DNA of 64,000 nt from CAWINY01 sp963837635 (GCA_963837635.1 CAWINY010000003.1:496001-560000), one strand, 5' to 3'; counted from the first letter of the stretch, positions 16,506-24,852 are shown. Made by a program: numbers and translations. The notes: generated by a model from the sequence alone, not told the origin.

Positions 16506-16709
16506 AAAGTGGGAACTGTCATGCCACCTTTTCGCGTGCTACACGCCTGGCGGATACCCCGGAAGGCGAGTTGGAACGAATGTAGCGAATTGAATGACCT
16601 GAGTGTAGTGGAGTTCCAGGCCCACAGCAAACGATGGGTGGAACTTGCGAATCCTTCGGGGTAGCTGGCGCAACTTGCGCACCTGCTCGGGGTTCGCATT
16701 TCCGAATTG

Positions 16710-16781
16710 GGACTACCGGGGTTGCGGCCCACAAATTGCTTGCAACATATCTGAGTGAGGTGAATCTAACCCCGGTAGTCC
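16710..16781 (+). promoter_or_regulatory. 14-bp leader stem upstream of the 76-aa gene
   Basis: GGACTACCGGGGTT (16710-16723) and AACCCCGGTAGTCC (16768-16781) are perfect 14-bp inverted repeats with a 44-nt loop. The stem ends 9 nt before an extended Shine-Dalgarno sequence, GGAGGTGATCC (16791-16801). In RNA it would make a very stable leader hairpin that could protect the transcript or control access to the ribosome site. It could alternatively be a protein-binding DNA palindrome. Confidence 0.6.
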
Positions 16782-16803
16782 AAAAGGGCGGAGGTGATCC
16801 CGG

Positions 16804-17034
16804 ATGATGGCCGAAAAGTTCTCAGTTCCAGAAGTCTCTGCTCTGAGGAGCGAATTGCTGACAGGAAGCCTGGATGCCCTGCAGGCTGGTGAGCTGCTGC
16901 AGGTGTTCCTAATGGGCCGTGGCTATGGAGTCTCGCCCCAGGCGGCCAAGGAAGCTGCTTGGCGGGTTGGGGGCGCCGGTTGTTCCGTGGAGAGCATTCA
17001 GCGCGAACTGGAACAGTTGGCGCTGGTCATGTGA
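16804..17034 (+). CDS. Small hypothetical protein (76 aa) with very strong ribosome binding site
   Basis: The 76-aa product is a soluble, mostly helical protein with no recognised domain. It has an N-terminal amphipathic part and a segment MGRGYGVSPQAAKEAAWRVGGAGCS that could form a helix-turn-helix-like unit. GGAGGTGATCC upstream complements 11 consecutive bases of the 16S rRNA 3' tail, and a 14-bp stem precedes it. A clear intrinsic terminator follows 26 bp after the stop, so this is a self-contained transcription unit. The signals suggest a highly translated protein of unknown role. Confidence 0.75.
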   Translation: MMAEKFSVPEVSALRSELLTGSLDALQAGELLQVFLMGRGYGVSPQAAKEAAWRVGGAGCSVESIQRELEQLALVM

Positions 17035-17060
17035 CCGGGACTCACACTCGCATAAGAAAG

Positions 17061-17090
17061 AAAGCCGGGCTCATGCCCGGCTTTGCTTTT
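17061..17090 (+). terminator. Rho-independent terminator
   Basis: AAAGCCGGGC pairs with GCCCGGCTTT around a TCAT loop and is followed by GCTTTT. It ends the 76-aa gene transcript. Confidence 0.9.
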
Positions 17091-17239
17091 GCTGTCTTGG
17101 TCCAGCGAGCACTTCGAAATCCAGAAATCAGGACCGGAAATCAGAATTGAAGAAAGCGGGAACGTTCCAAATTGGGCCTGAGCGTGAAAATACGCCCCCT
17201 TCGCGAAGTGGATTCTGAAATCATGGCCGGCGGAGCGGT

Positions 17240-17611
17240 TTAACAAATCTGCGATCCCATCGCGCCCAAGACTGACCGTATTTGCGATACGTAATCGTGG
17301 TCGTCATCCGTTTCCAGCAGAAACTCGATTCCGTATTGATAGCCCTGGCGATTGCGCACGCACCCCCGAACCCGGATCGGCTGGCCGGAGTAGGGTGGCG
17401 TGAACTCCACCGCGACCTGGTCGCCCACCCGCAGCTCAATGCCGCCGAAAACGGCCATCCCGCCCTCGTTGAGTTCATTGCCGCGTCCTTGAATAATGAC
17501 GACCTTATCGGATTTGGGCGCGATCAAGCGGAGCGGCACATCGAGTTTATAGCGCGGCCAACGGCGCATACTGGAAAAGGCTGGGTCCGGGAGGGTGACA
17601 TTCGTAGACAT
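17240..17611 (-). CDS. PilZ domain protein
   Basis: The 123-aa protein is a single PilZ domain. The c-di-GMP switch motif RxxxR appears as RRWPRYKLD near residue 16, and the second motif as NELNEGGMAV, where the usual D/NxSxxG reads NxNxGG. It would bind cyclic di-GMP in the cytoplasm and act as an effector; the Asn in place of Ser may lower affinity. ATG 17611 (AGAGGAC upstream) is chosen; ATGs at 17653 and 17638 would add up to 14 residues. It has no operon partner. The EAL-HDOD protein and the Tad pilus far downstream are possible members of the same signalling circuit. Confidence 0.88.
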   Translation of the reverse strand: MSTNVTLPDPAFSSMRRWPRYKLDVPLRLIAPKSDKVVIIQGRGNELNEGGMAVFGGIELRVGDQVAVEFTPPYSGQPIRVRGCVRNRQGYQYGIEFLLETDDDHDYVSQIRSVLGAMGSQIC

Positions 17612-17930
17612 ACCAGATTGTCCTCTGCTCGCCAGCATATCGGCATTCGCCATTGCAAGAACAGATTACGGACGCCATAGTCGGATGGGTGATCCCCTGG
17701 CCACTCCCAGCCCGACCTAAAGTGCAGTCGCGCGCCGGTCAATGCTCGATTTGCGCGCACGGAAGGCCATTCCGCAAGCCAGGATTTGGAGTCGCTGGGA
17801 CTTGCAACCGGCAGCTCGAAAGACCAGCCCTTCGCGGCTTAGCGTTTAGATTTTCGCAGGCACTTGAGAGAAGATCAGTGGGGATGATGTGGTCACTGAC
17901 TGACCACCGGCCACTGTCCACCAGCCACTT
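17612..17930. other. Intergenic region, no feature seen
   Basis: Between the PilZ gene and the response regulator, both on the minus strand, there is no gene or clear signal beyond the possible upstream starts of the PilZ gene (up to 17653). Confidence 0.4.
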
Positions 17931-18296
17931 CTAGGCGGGCTTCTCGCTGGTCTTCAGCAGCTCGTTCACGATGGTCACGAGCTCTTCCGGGTTAACCGGT
18001 TTTTCCAGATAGAGATCCGCCAGCGGTTCGGCCGCCTGAAAAGCCTCGGTCACGTAACCGGAGACGACCACCACCGGCACCGTGGAATGCGATTTCGCGG
18101 CCAGGACCACGGAGCGGCCGCTCGCGTCACCCAGACGCCAGTCGGTGACCACCGCGTCATAGGCGTTATGTTCCAACATCTCTACCGCCTCCTTCGAGGA
18201 AGTCGCGGGTGTAACCGTGTGGCCGGCGGCTTCCAGGATGGCGCACTTCAAGCGGACTACTTGCGGCTCATCGTCAACGCATAGGATCTTTGCCAT
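17931..18296 (-). CDS. Single-domain response regulator (CheY-like)
   Basis: The 121-aa protein is one receiver domain: acidic pocket VDDE near residue 7, phospho-acceptor Asp in AVVTDWRLGD near residue 52, Ser/Thr switch in VVVSGY, and the conserved Lys in YLEKPVNPEEL. It has no output domain, so it would work by protein contact in a phosphorelay. ATG 18296 is preceded by AAAGGACC; a longer open frame upstream reads as a shadow of the next gene. No histidine kinase is adjacent. Confidence 0.93.
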   Translation of the reverse strand: MAKILCVDDEPQVVRLKCAILEAAGHTVTPATSSKEAVEMLEHNAYDAVVTDWRLGDASGRSVVLAAKSHSTVPVVVVSGYVTEAFQAAEPLADLYLEKPVNPEELVTIVNELLKTSEKPA

Positions 18297-18460
18297 TGAA
18301 GGTCCTTTGGCCCTGATACGCAATCGACAGCGTGTTCGGAACCCCCGACGGCGATCAGGACGCCAAGCCAGGTTGCCGGTATTCTGGGACATGGGTTGCC
18401 ATAAAGTCAATGCTGGTGTCCCGCAATGTACCCTCTGAGATATTCCTCCGAGCACGATGA

Positions 18461-20050
18461 TCAGAGTTTGTGCGCGATCGACTGGGCCTGCGAGAACAGG
18501 TACAGGTAATCCGGACCGCCCGCTTTGGAATCGGTGCCGCTCAGGTTGAAGCCGCCGAATGGGTGCGCCCCCACGATGGCCCCAGTGCACTTACGATTCA
18601 GATACAGGTTGCCGACGTGAAACTCGTCGATGGCGCGCCGCAGCTTCTCTTCGTCCGCGCTGTAGATCGCGCCGGTGAGGCCGAATTCCGTGTCGTTTGC
18701 AATCTCCAGCGCATGCGCGAAGTCGCGGGCCTTGATCGCCGCCAGCACCGGCCCGAAGATTTCCTCCTGCTCCAGCTTGGACTTCGGCGCGATGTCCGCG
18801 AACACCGTCGGCTCGATAAAGTAGCCGTCGCCCAGGTCCTCGCGCCGCCTGCCGCCGGTGATGAGGCGGCCATCCTTCTTCCCTTGCTCGATGTACCCGA
18901 GAATCCCCTTCATCGAGCGCTCATTGATAACCGGTCCCATGCCCGGATTCTGCGTGGGATCGCCGACCGTGATCCTTTCCACGCGCGCCTTTAATTTTTC
19001 GAGAAAGCTGTCATAGATCTCTTCATGCAGGATCAGACGCGAGCAGGCCGAGCACTTTTGTCCCTGGAAGCCGAAGGCGCTGACGGCCACCCCCGTGACC
19101 GCTGAATCGACGTCGGCATCGGCCTCCACGATAATCGCGTCTTTGCCGCCCATTTCGAGGATCGCCCGCTTGATCCAGATCTGGCCCTGAGCAAGCTCGG
19201 CGGCAACTTTGTTAATGTGCAGGCCGACCTCTTTCGATCCGGTGAAGGCGATGAAGCGGGTTTTGGGATGGGCCACCAACGCGTCCCCGAAGCTCCCGCC
19301 GGCGCCGGGACAAAAGTTGACCACGCCCGCCGGCAGGCCGGCTTCCTCCAGCAGCGAGAAGAAGAACTGCGCGATAGCCGGTGAGTCGCTCGACGGCTTC
19401 AGCACCACGGTGTTGCCGCACACGATGGAAGCCAGGGTCATGCCCGCCATGATCGCGCCGGGGAAATTCCACGGCGGGATCACCACGCCCACGCCCAGCG
19501 GGATGTAGCGCAGCATGTCGCGCTCACCAGGCAGTTGCACCGGAGGCTGGGCCTTCGCCAGACGCAATGCCTCACGCGCGTAGAATTCGGCGAAGTCGAG
19601 GGTCTCGGCGGTGTCGGCGTCGGCCTCCGCCCAGTTCTTGCCGACTTCGAAGATCATCCACGCAGAGAACTCATGCTTGCGCCGGCGAATCAATTCGGCC
19701 ACGCGCAGCAGTAGGGAGGCGCGTTCTTCGACCGGAGTTCGCTTCCAGCTCTCAAAGGCCTTCAGAGCGGCCTGCATCGCGGGTTCTACATGCTCGACTT
19801 CGGCCTTCTGAAAGACGCCAACCACTTCCGAGGGCTTGGCCGGATTGATCGAGGTGATCTTGCCCAACGTTTTCACTCGCTGGCCGCCAATCACCAGCGG
19901 ATACTCGCGCCCGAGTTTCGCGCGAACTTTCTCGATGGCGACGTGCATGGCTCGCTTGTTCTCGTCCTGAGTAAAGTCTGTGGGCGGCTCGTTGCGAAAG
20001 GGACTCAGGGTGGTCAGCGTAACGGGCCTTGGCGCCTGAAGTGTGGCCAT
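18461..20050 (-). CDS. pruA: L-glutamate gamma-semialdehyde (1-pyrroline-5-carboxylate) dehydrogenase
   Basis: The 529-aa aldehyde dehydrogenase matches the stand-alone P5C dehydrogenase type: N-terminal PLVIGGQRV, the cofactor strand FTGSKEVGLHI, catalytic Glu in LEMGGKDA and catalytic Cys in FGFQGQKCSACSR, ending GTDSKAGGPDYLYLFSQ. It oxidises glutamate semialdehyde to glutamate with NAD+, the second step of proline catabolism. ATG 20050 has GAGGATG upstream; the open frame continues to 20407 but that part is repeat-like and non-coding. No proline dehydrogenase gene is adjacent in the window. Confidence 0.95.
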   Translation of the reverse strand: MATLQAPRPVTLTTLSPFRNEPPTDFTQDENKRAMHVAIEKVRAKLGREYPLVIGGQRVKTLGKITSINPAKPSEVVGVFQKAEVEHVEPAMQAALKAFESWKRTPVEERASLLLRVAELIRRRKHEFSAWMIFEVGKNWAEADADTAETLDFAEFYAREALRLAKAQPPVQLPGERDMLRYIPLGVGVVIPPWNFPGAIMAGMTLASIVCGNTVVLKPSSDSPAIAQFFFSLLEEAGLPAGVVNFCPGAGGSFGDALVAHPKTRFIAFTGSKEVGLHINKVAAELAQGQIWIKRAILEMGGKDAIIVEADADVDSAVTGVAVSAFGFQGQKCSACSRLILHEEIYDSFLEKLKARVERITVGDPTQNPGMGPVINERSMKGILGYIEQGKKDGRLITGGRRREDLGDGYFIEPTVFADIAPKSKLEQEEIFGPVLAAIKARDFAHALEIANDTEFGLTGAIYSADEEKLRRAIDEFHVGNLYLNRKCTGAIVGAHPFGGFNLSGTDSKAGGPDYLYLFSQAQSIAHKL

Positions 20051-20446
20051 GATTGCATCCTCGCAAGACCCGGGGTCCCCAACAAGCACTTCGCTTGCTG
20101 GGGTGGTCGCTTGTGCGCTCGATGGCACTGCCAAACCCGTCATTTTACACCGGCGACGAGGTTGCCAGAGCGGCGGCTCTCGGCCATTCCGCAAAAACCT
20201 ATTCACCGCAGAGGGCGCAGAGAACAACTGCCGCCGAGGACGCGGAGGAAGGCTTGCAACGCGAAGGCGCAAAGGCGCGAAGACTTTAGAGGCAAGGAAG
20301 CAAAGCCGAGAGCCGAGAGCCAAAAGCCAAGCGGGGCAACCCCGGCGATCATTATAAAGGAATACAATGCCCCGGTCGCGGCGTCCAATTGCTTGAGCGT
20401 CTTTCATTCAGCAACCGTTTCTCATCTTCATCTAGCAAAGGAAATC
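20051..20446. other. Divergent intergenic region with a dispersed repeat
   Basis: The gap separates pruA and the malic enzyme gene. It contains copy 2 of the ACCGCAGAGGGCGCAGAG repeat (about 20203-20290) and the promoters of both genes, which could not be located with confidence. Confidence 0.5.
20203..20290. repeat. Dispersed 'ACCGCAGAGGGCGCAGAG' repeat, copy 2
   Basis: ACCGCAGAGGGCGCAGAG is identical over 18 bases to the inverted copy before comM (6884-6933). It is followed by a GAGGACGCGGAGGAAGGC-type purine-rich stretch and an AAGGCGCAAAGGCGC segment. It is non-coding. Confidence 0.6.
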
Positions 20447-21886
20447 ATGATGGTGAATACACTGGCAAGACCAAGCGCGAGCTACAGTTTGACTCTACGA
20501 CTCAAGATCAAGAACGTTCCCGGCTCGCTGGGAAAAATTACCTCGAAGATCGGCGAGCTCGGCGGGGATATCGGAGCCATCGATATTGAAGCGGTGGGGA
20601 AACATCACCTGATACGGGACATCACGATCAACGTTCGTGACCAGGTGCACGGCGACGTTATTATCAGGGAATTGCGAAACCTGGACGTGGCGGAGGTGCT
20701 GCATGTTTCCGACCGCACCTTCCTGATGCATCTGGGGGGCAAGATCCGGATCAACAGCAAGGTCCCGCTGAAGACCCGCGATGACCTCTCGATGGCCTAC
20801 ACGCCGGGAGTGGCGCGGGTTTGCATGGCGATTCACGACGAACCCGAGAACGTTTCCACTCTGACCATCAAAGGAAACACGGTGGCGATCGTCACCGACG
20901 GAACCGCGGTGCTTGGCCTGGGTGACATCGGCCCGCAAGCCGCCCTGCCGGTCATGGAAGGCAAGGCGATGCTCTTCAAGGAATTCGGCAAGGTGGACGC
21001 GTTCCCCATTTGCCTGGCCACCAAGGACCCGGAGGAGATCATCCGCACGGTCAAGCACATTGCTCCGGTGTTTGGCGGGATCAACCTGGAAGACATCTCC
21101 GCGCCGCGCTGCTTCGAGATCGAAGAGCGGTTGAAGAAGGAGCTGAACATCCCCGTCTTCCACGACGACCAGCACGGGACCGCCGTGGTGGTTCTCGCCG
21201 CCTTGATCAATTCCCTCAAACTGGTAAAGAAGAAGATCCAGGACCTGAAGATTGTCGTCACCGGGGTCGGCGCCGCCGGGGTGGCGTGCTCCAAGATTCT
21301 GATGGAGGCCGGGGCCAGAAACGTCATCGGATTCGACCGCACCGGTGCGATCTATAAGGGCCGCAGCGAAGGCATGAACTTCATGAAGCAATGGTTCGCC
21401 GAAAACACCAACCCGGATGGCTTCAAGGGCAAGCTTGCCCAGGCATTAGAAGGCGCCGATCTTTACCTGGGATTGTCGGGCCCGGGCGCGATCCAGGCGA
21501 AAGACTTGGCCAAGATGAACAAGGATGCCATCGTCTTTGCCATGGCGAATCCCACTCCTGAAGTCATGCCGGAAGAGGCCGCGCCCTACGTGCGCATCAT
21601 GGCAACCGGACGGTCGGACTATCCGAACCAGATCAATAATGTCTTGTGCTTCCCCGGCATGTTCCGCGGAGCGCTCGACTGCCGTGCCACTGACATTAAC
21701 GAAGAGATGAAACTGGCGGCTGCCTACGCCATTGCCAACATGATCTCCGACGAAGAGTTGAGCGAGGACTACATCATCCCCGGCGTATTCAATCCTAAGG
21801 TGGCGGAAACCGTTGCCAGCGAAGTCAAGAAGACCGCGATCAAAACCGGCGTAGGTCGAGAAAAATCAGGGCACGAGGAAAAGTAG
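20447..21886 (+). CDS. NAD(P)-dependent malic enzyme with N-terminal ACT domain
   Basis: The 479-aa protein starts with an ACT domain (about residues 10-90; LRLKIKNVPGSLGKITSKIG), which usually binds a small effector. The malic enzyme core follows: Tyr in YTPGVARVC, Lys in VMEGKAMLF, metal site FHDDQHGTAVV and Rossmann motif TGVGAAGVA. It converts malate to pyruvate, CO2 and reduced cofactor. ATG 20447 lies 5 nt after AAAGGAAA; a second ATG follows directly. A large upstream open frame is not coding. A GC-rich inverted repeat follows the gene. Confidence 0.95.
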   Translation: MMVNTLARPSASYSLTLRLKIKNVPGSLGKITSKIGELGGDIGAIDIEAVGKHHLIRDITINVRDQVHGDVIIRELRNLDVAEVLHVSDRTFLMHLGGKIRINSKVPLKTRDDLSMAYTPGVARVCMAIHDEPENVSTLTIKGNTVAIVTDGTAVLGLGDIGPQAALPVMEGKAMLFKEFGKVDAFPICLATKDPEEIIRTVKHIAPVFGGINLEDISAPRCFEIEERLKKELNIPVFHDDQHGTAVVVLAALINSLKLVKKKIQDLKIVVTGVGAAGVACSKILMEAGARNVIGFDRTGAIYKGRSEGMNFMKQWFAENTNPDGFKGKLAQALEGADLYLGLSGPGAIQAKDLAKMNKDAIVFAMANPTPEVMPEEAAPYVRIMATGRSDYPNQINNVLCFPGMFRGALDCRATDINEEMKLAAAYAIANMISDEELSEDYIIPGVFNPKVAETVASEVKKTAIKTGVGREKSGHEEK

Positions 21887-21908
21887 GGACGGCAGAACAT
21901 TAACCAAG

Positions 21909-21965
21909 GGGATGGGCCCACCCTTCGCCAAAAGCGGGCGAAAGGGCGGACCACCCGCCCATCCC
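21909..21965. repeat. GC-rich nested inverted repeat after the malic enzyme gene
   Basis: Outer arms GGGATGGGC (21909-21917) and GCCCATCCC (21957-21965) enclose a second pair CCCTTCGCC / GGCGAAAGGG. It lies 23 bp after the stop codon, so it may act as a terminator-like structure, although no T-run follows. Confidence 0.6.
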
Positions 21966-22087
21966 GTGATTTTGCCTTCCCCGCCGCAGCAAACTCGATG
22001 TAATCTCCGGAGAACAACGGTCGGGGAAGCCCTCGTCCATTGTGGTCATTTACTGCAGAGATAATCTGGAGAAAGCAGGATCGTTAC

Positions 22088-22663
22088 ATGCGTGACGCTA
22101 CGCATAAGACTTTGAAGCAAGTGCTAGATTACCTTCAGGCCATTTCGATAATTGTGGGCGTATTCTTTATATGCTTTCAGGTTTGGAACCAATCAATTGC
22201 CTTACGAGTTCAAAATGAAGCTTTAAAAGCGCAAAATGCAAGCCTACAAGATACGCAAAAGGTCAATGCTGCCACCTTTGTATTGAGGGTTAGCGATCAA
22301 CTTAATCAAGACAAATATTCCAAGATTATGTTGGCAATAGATAACAATACAAGTGACTACCCGATCCGAAAACACTTCAGGGATACCCTGATAGAAAGTT
22401 ATATAGGCACGTTTGAGACACTCGGGGATTTGGTAGCCAACAGCGTCGTTGACCAAACAATATCCGACGCCATAGCTTATGATGAATGGGGCTATGAACT
22501 AGAAGCAACTTGGTGCAACAAAGATATCCAGAGTTTTGTTACAGAAACAAGAAACGCGGATCAGCCAAGACGTACTGGACAGGATGCGTTTTATAGGGGA
22601 TTTGAAGAATTGGCTACATACAGTCTGTCACGAGACAAGAAGACCTGTTCTGATGTGGATTAG
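22088..22663 (+). CDS. Hypothetical single-pass membrane protein, AT-rich gene
   Basis: The 191-aa protein is not recognised. It has one membrane helix near residues 18-36 (ISIIVGVFFICFQVW), then a short coiled coil (QNEALKAQNASLQDTQK) and a soluble helical C-terminal domain of about 120 residues. The gene is visibly richer in A+T than its neighbours, which suggests recent transfer. ATG 22088 with AGGA upstream is chosen over a TTG at 22040. It lies next to a toxin-antitoxin pair, so this stretch may be a small acquired patch. Confidence 0.7.
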   Translation: MRDATHKTLKQVLDYLQAISIIVGVFFICFQVWNQSIALRVQNEALKAQNASLQDTQKVNAATFVLRVSDQLNQDKYSKIMLAIDNNTSDYPIRKHFRDTLIESYIGTFETLGDLVANSVVDQTISDAIAYDEWGYELEATWCNKDIQSFVTETRNADQPRRTGQDAFYRGFEELATYSLSRDKKTCSDVD

Positions 22664-22773
22664 GACGAGTGCCGAAAGTCTCTAAAGAGAACAGAAACGG
22701 TTCGAAGTCGGATTCATCTACTCCCGTTGGTGTAAGAAGTACTGGCCGGTACCCCCTCTTCTTCGTCAGCATA

Positions 22774-22796
22774 GATCAGCGAAATCAACGGCTAGT
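22774..22796. repeat. 23-bp direct repeat, left copy (flanks higBA)
   Basis: GATCAGCGAAATCAACGGCT plus three bases is repeated with 22 of 23 identities at 23450-23472. The higA stop codon lies inside this copy. A related, more diverged repeat occurs at 24779-24852. Confidence 0.75.
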
Positions 22797-23087
22797 CACG
22801 GCCTTCATCCGCCCAGCCACGTGCGGGAAGGGGCGGACTTTGCGCTTGAACACCTTGCGAGCACGCCAGAGGTCGTACTGGGTTTGCATCTTGAGCCAGA
22901 AATCCGGAGACGTACCCAAGGCGGCGGATAGCCGCAAAGACATTTCCGCGCTGATACCGGCACGGCCGTTCAATATCCGGGACAGGTGGGCGCGGGTAAC
23001 GCCCAAGTGAGCAGCCGCGTCTCCGACGCTCATCTCGCCCATGTAGTCGCGGAGTACTTCTCCGGGATGCGCGGGATTGAAGATCAT
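22785..23087 (-). CDS. higA: HigA family antitoxin (HTH)
   Basis: The 100-aa protein is a HigA/VapI-type XRE helix-turn-helix antitoxin: IFNPAHPGEVLRDYMGEMSVGDAAAHLGVTRAHLSRILNG. The last half contains the family motif LSAALGTSPDFWLKMQTQYDLW. It would neutralise the HigB toxin and repress the operon by binding the palindrome at 23383-23406. It lies downstream of higB with a 13-bp gap, the usual reversed order for higBA. Confidence 0.94.
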   Translation of the reverse strand: MIFNPAHPGEVLRDYMGEMSVGDAAAHLGVTRAHLSRILNGRAGISAEMSLRLSAALGTSPDFWLKMQTQYDLWRARKVFKRKVRPFPHVAGRMKAVTSR

Positions 23088-23100
23088 GTGCCGTTTCCCT

Positions 23101-23379
23101 TTAGTGATAGTCCTGATAATCCACCAGGATTACGTCTTCGTTTTCGAAGGCAAAAGTCAGCCGCCAGTTTCCGCTGACCGATACCGCCCAATGGTCTTCC
23201 AGGTCGCCGCGCAATGGATGTAAATCGTTTCCAGGCGCGTTCATATCGGCGGGCTTGCCAGCGACATCGAGCGCGGTCAAAAGCTTTCGCAGCCTATTGG
23301 CTTGCTGCGGCTGGATACCGGCCTTGGAACCGGTTGCGGCGAACCGCTGCAATCCCTTGTGCCGGTAACTCTTGATCAC
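23101..23379 (-). CDS. higB: HigB family mRNA-interferase toxin
   Basis: The 92-aa protein has the HigB/RelE signature from MIKSYRHKGLQRFAATGSKAG through LHPLRGDLEDHWAVSVSGNWRLTF to the C-terminal VDYQDYH. Toxins of this family cleave mRNA on the ribosome. Translation starts at GTG 23379. It is the first gene of the higBA operon, four bases downstream of the 8-bp inverted repeat. Confidence 0.94.
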   Translation of the reverse strand: MIKSYRHKGLQRFAATGSKAGIQPQQANRLRKLLTALDVAGKPADMNAPGNDLHPLRGDLEDHWAVSVSGNWRLTFAFENEDVILVDYQDYH

Positions 23380-23382
23380 TTC

Positions 23383-23406
23383 GTATAGTGTATTGTTTCA
23401 CTATAC
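23383..23406 (-). promoter_or_regulatory. higBA operator palindrome
   Basis: GTATAGTG (23383-23390) and CACTATAC (23399-23406) form a perfect 8-bp inverted repeat with an 8-bp centre directly before higB. The TATAGT half-sites also resemble a -10 box. This is the expected place for HigA autorepression. Confidence 0.8.
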
Positions 23407-23449
23407 AGACTGTCAAGCCGGAAAGAGCGCAGGCCGTGTGCTCCTCTTT

Positions 23450-23472
23450 GATCAGCGAAATCAGCGGCTAGT
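23450..23472. repeat. 23-bp direct repeat, right copy (flanks higBA)
   Basis: It matches 22774-22796 at 22 of 23 positions in the same orientation. The dinB stop codon (23468-23470) lies within it, so both higA and dinB end in this repeat. Confidence 0.75.
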
Positions 23473-24715
23473 CTTCTTCCTGCTTCTTCTTCGCCTCTTT
23501 CCCGGGCAAGCTCGCCGGATTTTCGTGCGCGCGTTCACGGAAGCCGCCCATCATGCCCGAAGCCAGGCCCACGGCGGTTTCGCCGAACTTATCCCGCAGG
23601 CGGTCGGCGGCGGAGAGCGCCTGCTGCCAGCGCCGGTTGCGTTCCCCGTCGAGCAGGTCCAGTTGGCCTTCGCCGGCTTCGAATCCCGAGGCCTGCACGC
23701 CGAGCAGACGCACCATTGCCCCCGGCTTCCAGTTGCGGCGAAAGAGCGCGCGAATCTGCTCCAACAGTTCGGTGTCGAGCTGTGTGGGCGCGGGCAAAGT
23801 GCGGGCGCGGGTGATGGTGGTGAAATCCTTGAGGCGCAGCTTGAGTTGCACCGTGCGGGCATGCAGTCCGTGCTCGCGCAGGCGGCGGCACACCATCTCG
23901 GAGAGCCGCGCCAAGGTGGACTCCAGCGTGTCGAGGTCGGCGGTGTCCTGGTCGAAGGTGTGCTCGTGGCTGATGGACTTCGGGTCTTCATCCACGCCGA
24001 TCTCGGCGTCGAACCAGCCGCCGGCATCTTCGCCGCGAGCCTTGCCCGCCAGCGCCAATCCCCACTTGCCGAAGCGCTCTTCGAGGAAGTCGTCCTCGAA
24101 CTTGCGCAAGTCCTCGACGAATCGGACGCCGAGTGCTTCCAGCCGCTTCTCCGTGACCTTGCCCACGCCGGGAATCCGACGCACCGGCAGCGGGCCGAGG
24201 AATCGCGCCTCCTGGCCGGGGGGAATCCAGAGGATGCCATTGGGCTTGGCCTGATCCGAGCAGACCTTCGCCACCAATCGCGAGGTGGCGATGCCGATCG
24301 AGCAGTTCAAGTCAGTGGTTGATTTGACTTCATGATGCAGCGCGTGCGCCGCTCGCAGCGGCGGGCCCAGCAATCGCTCGGTGCCGGTCATGTCCAGGTA
24401 AGCCTCGTCGATGGATGCCATCTCCACCTTCGGCGAGAAGCGCTTCAGGACCGCGAAAACCTTCTGCGAGCACTCGCGGTAGCGTTGCGGATGGCCATCT
24501 ACGAAGATCGCCTGCGGGCACAGCTTGTGGGCGGTGCGCAGGGGCAGCGCCGAATGCACGCCGAACTTCCGCGCCTCGTAACTTGCGGCCGCCACCACCC
24601 CGCGCTGGTCAGGGCGGCCCCCGACCACTACCGCTTTGCCCTTCAGCGAGGGGTCGTACAGCTCTTCCACACTGACGAAGAACGCATCCATGTCGAGGTG
24701 GAAGATGGTGGGCAC
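23468..24715 (-). CDS. dinB: DNA polymerase IV (Y family)
   Basis: The 415-aa protein is a full Y-family polymerase. The catalytic acids are in HLDMDAFFVSVEE and SIDEAYLDMT, the helix-hairpin-helix in RRIPGVGKVTEKRLEALG, and the little-finger domain covers about residues 240-350. A charged Lys/Glu tail (EAKKKQEED) ends it; no canonical clamp-binding QLxLF is seen, though GQLDLLDG may serve. It performs error-prone translesion synthesis. The start GTG at 24715 is uncertain; GTG 24721 is an alternative, and the longer open frame upstream runs through repeats. Confidence 0.95.
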   Translation of the reverse strand: MPTIFHLDMDAFFVSVEELYDPSLKGKAVVVGGRPDQRGVVAAASYEARKFGVHSALPLRTAHKLCPQAIFVDGHPQRYRECSQKVFAVLKRFSPKVEMASIDEAYLDMTGTERLLGPPLRAAHALHHEVKSTTDLNCSIGIATSRLVAKVCSDQAKPNGILWIPPGQEARFLGPLPVRRIPGVGKVTEKRLEALGVRFVEDLRKFEDDFLEERFGKWGLALAGKARGEDAGGWFDAEIGVDEDPKSISHEHTFDQDTADLDTLESTLARLSEMVCRRLREHGLHARTVQLKLRLKDFTTITRARTLPAPTQLDTELLEQIRALFRRNWKPGAMVRLLGVQASGFEAGEGQLDLLDGERNRRWQQALSAADRLRDKFGETAVGLASGMMGGFRERAHENPASLPGKEAKKKQEED

Positions 24716-24778
24716 GGCCACGATTGTATGCCGGAGCGGGTCGTTAGTCGTTGGTCGTTGGTTGTTGGTTGTTAGGAA

Positions 24779-24852
24779 CAGCCGCTGATTCCGCTGATTA
24801 GGAAGATTCAAAGTATTTTGATCAGCGTTCATTAGCGTTCATCAGCGGCTAC
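24779..24852. repeat. Dispersed ATCAGCG/CGCTGAT repeat
   Basis: CAGCCGCTGATTCCGCTGATTA and the inverted string ATCAGCGTTCATTAGCG...ATCAGCGGCT face each other across an AT-rich centre. Words such as ATCAGCGGCTA are shared with the higBA-flanking repeats. Confidence 0.55.

Larger units (their letters stand above)
16474..16803. other. Divergent control region (NnrS-like gene / 76-aa gene)
   Basis: The gap holds the palindrome at 16490-16505 near the NnrS-like start and the 14-bp leader stem at 16710-16781 before the 76-aa gene. The middle (16520-16700) shows no gene or clear element. Confidence 0.5.

Noticed and set aside
18297..18590. N-terminal extension of the response regulator
   Set aside because: It overlaps the 3' end of pruA, lacks domain similarity, and a well-placed ribosome site precedes ATG 18296.
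19790..20446. Extension of the malic enzyme upstream of 20447
   Set aside because: It runs antisense to pruA and through a dispersed repeat; the ACT domain and ribosome site fix the start at 20447.
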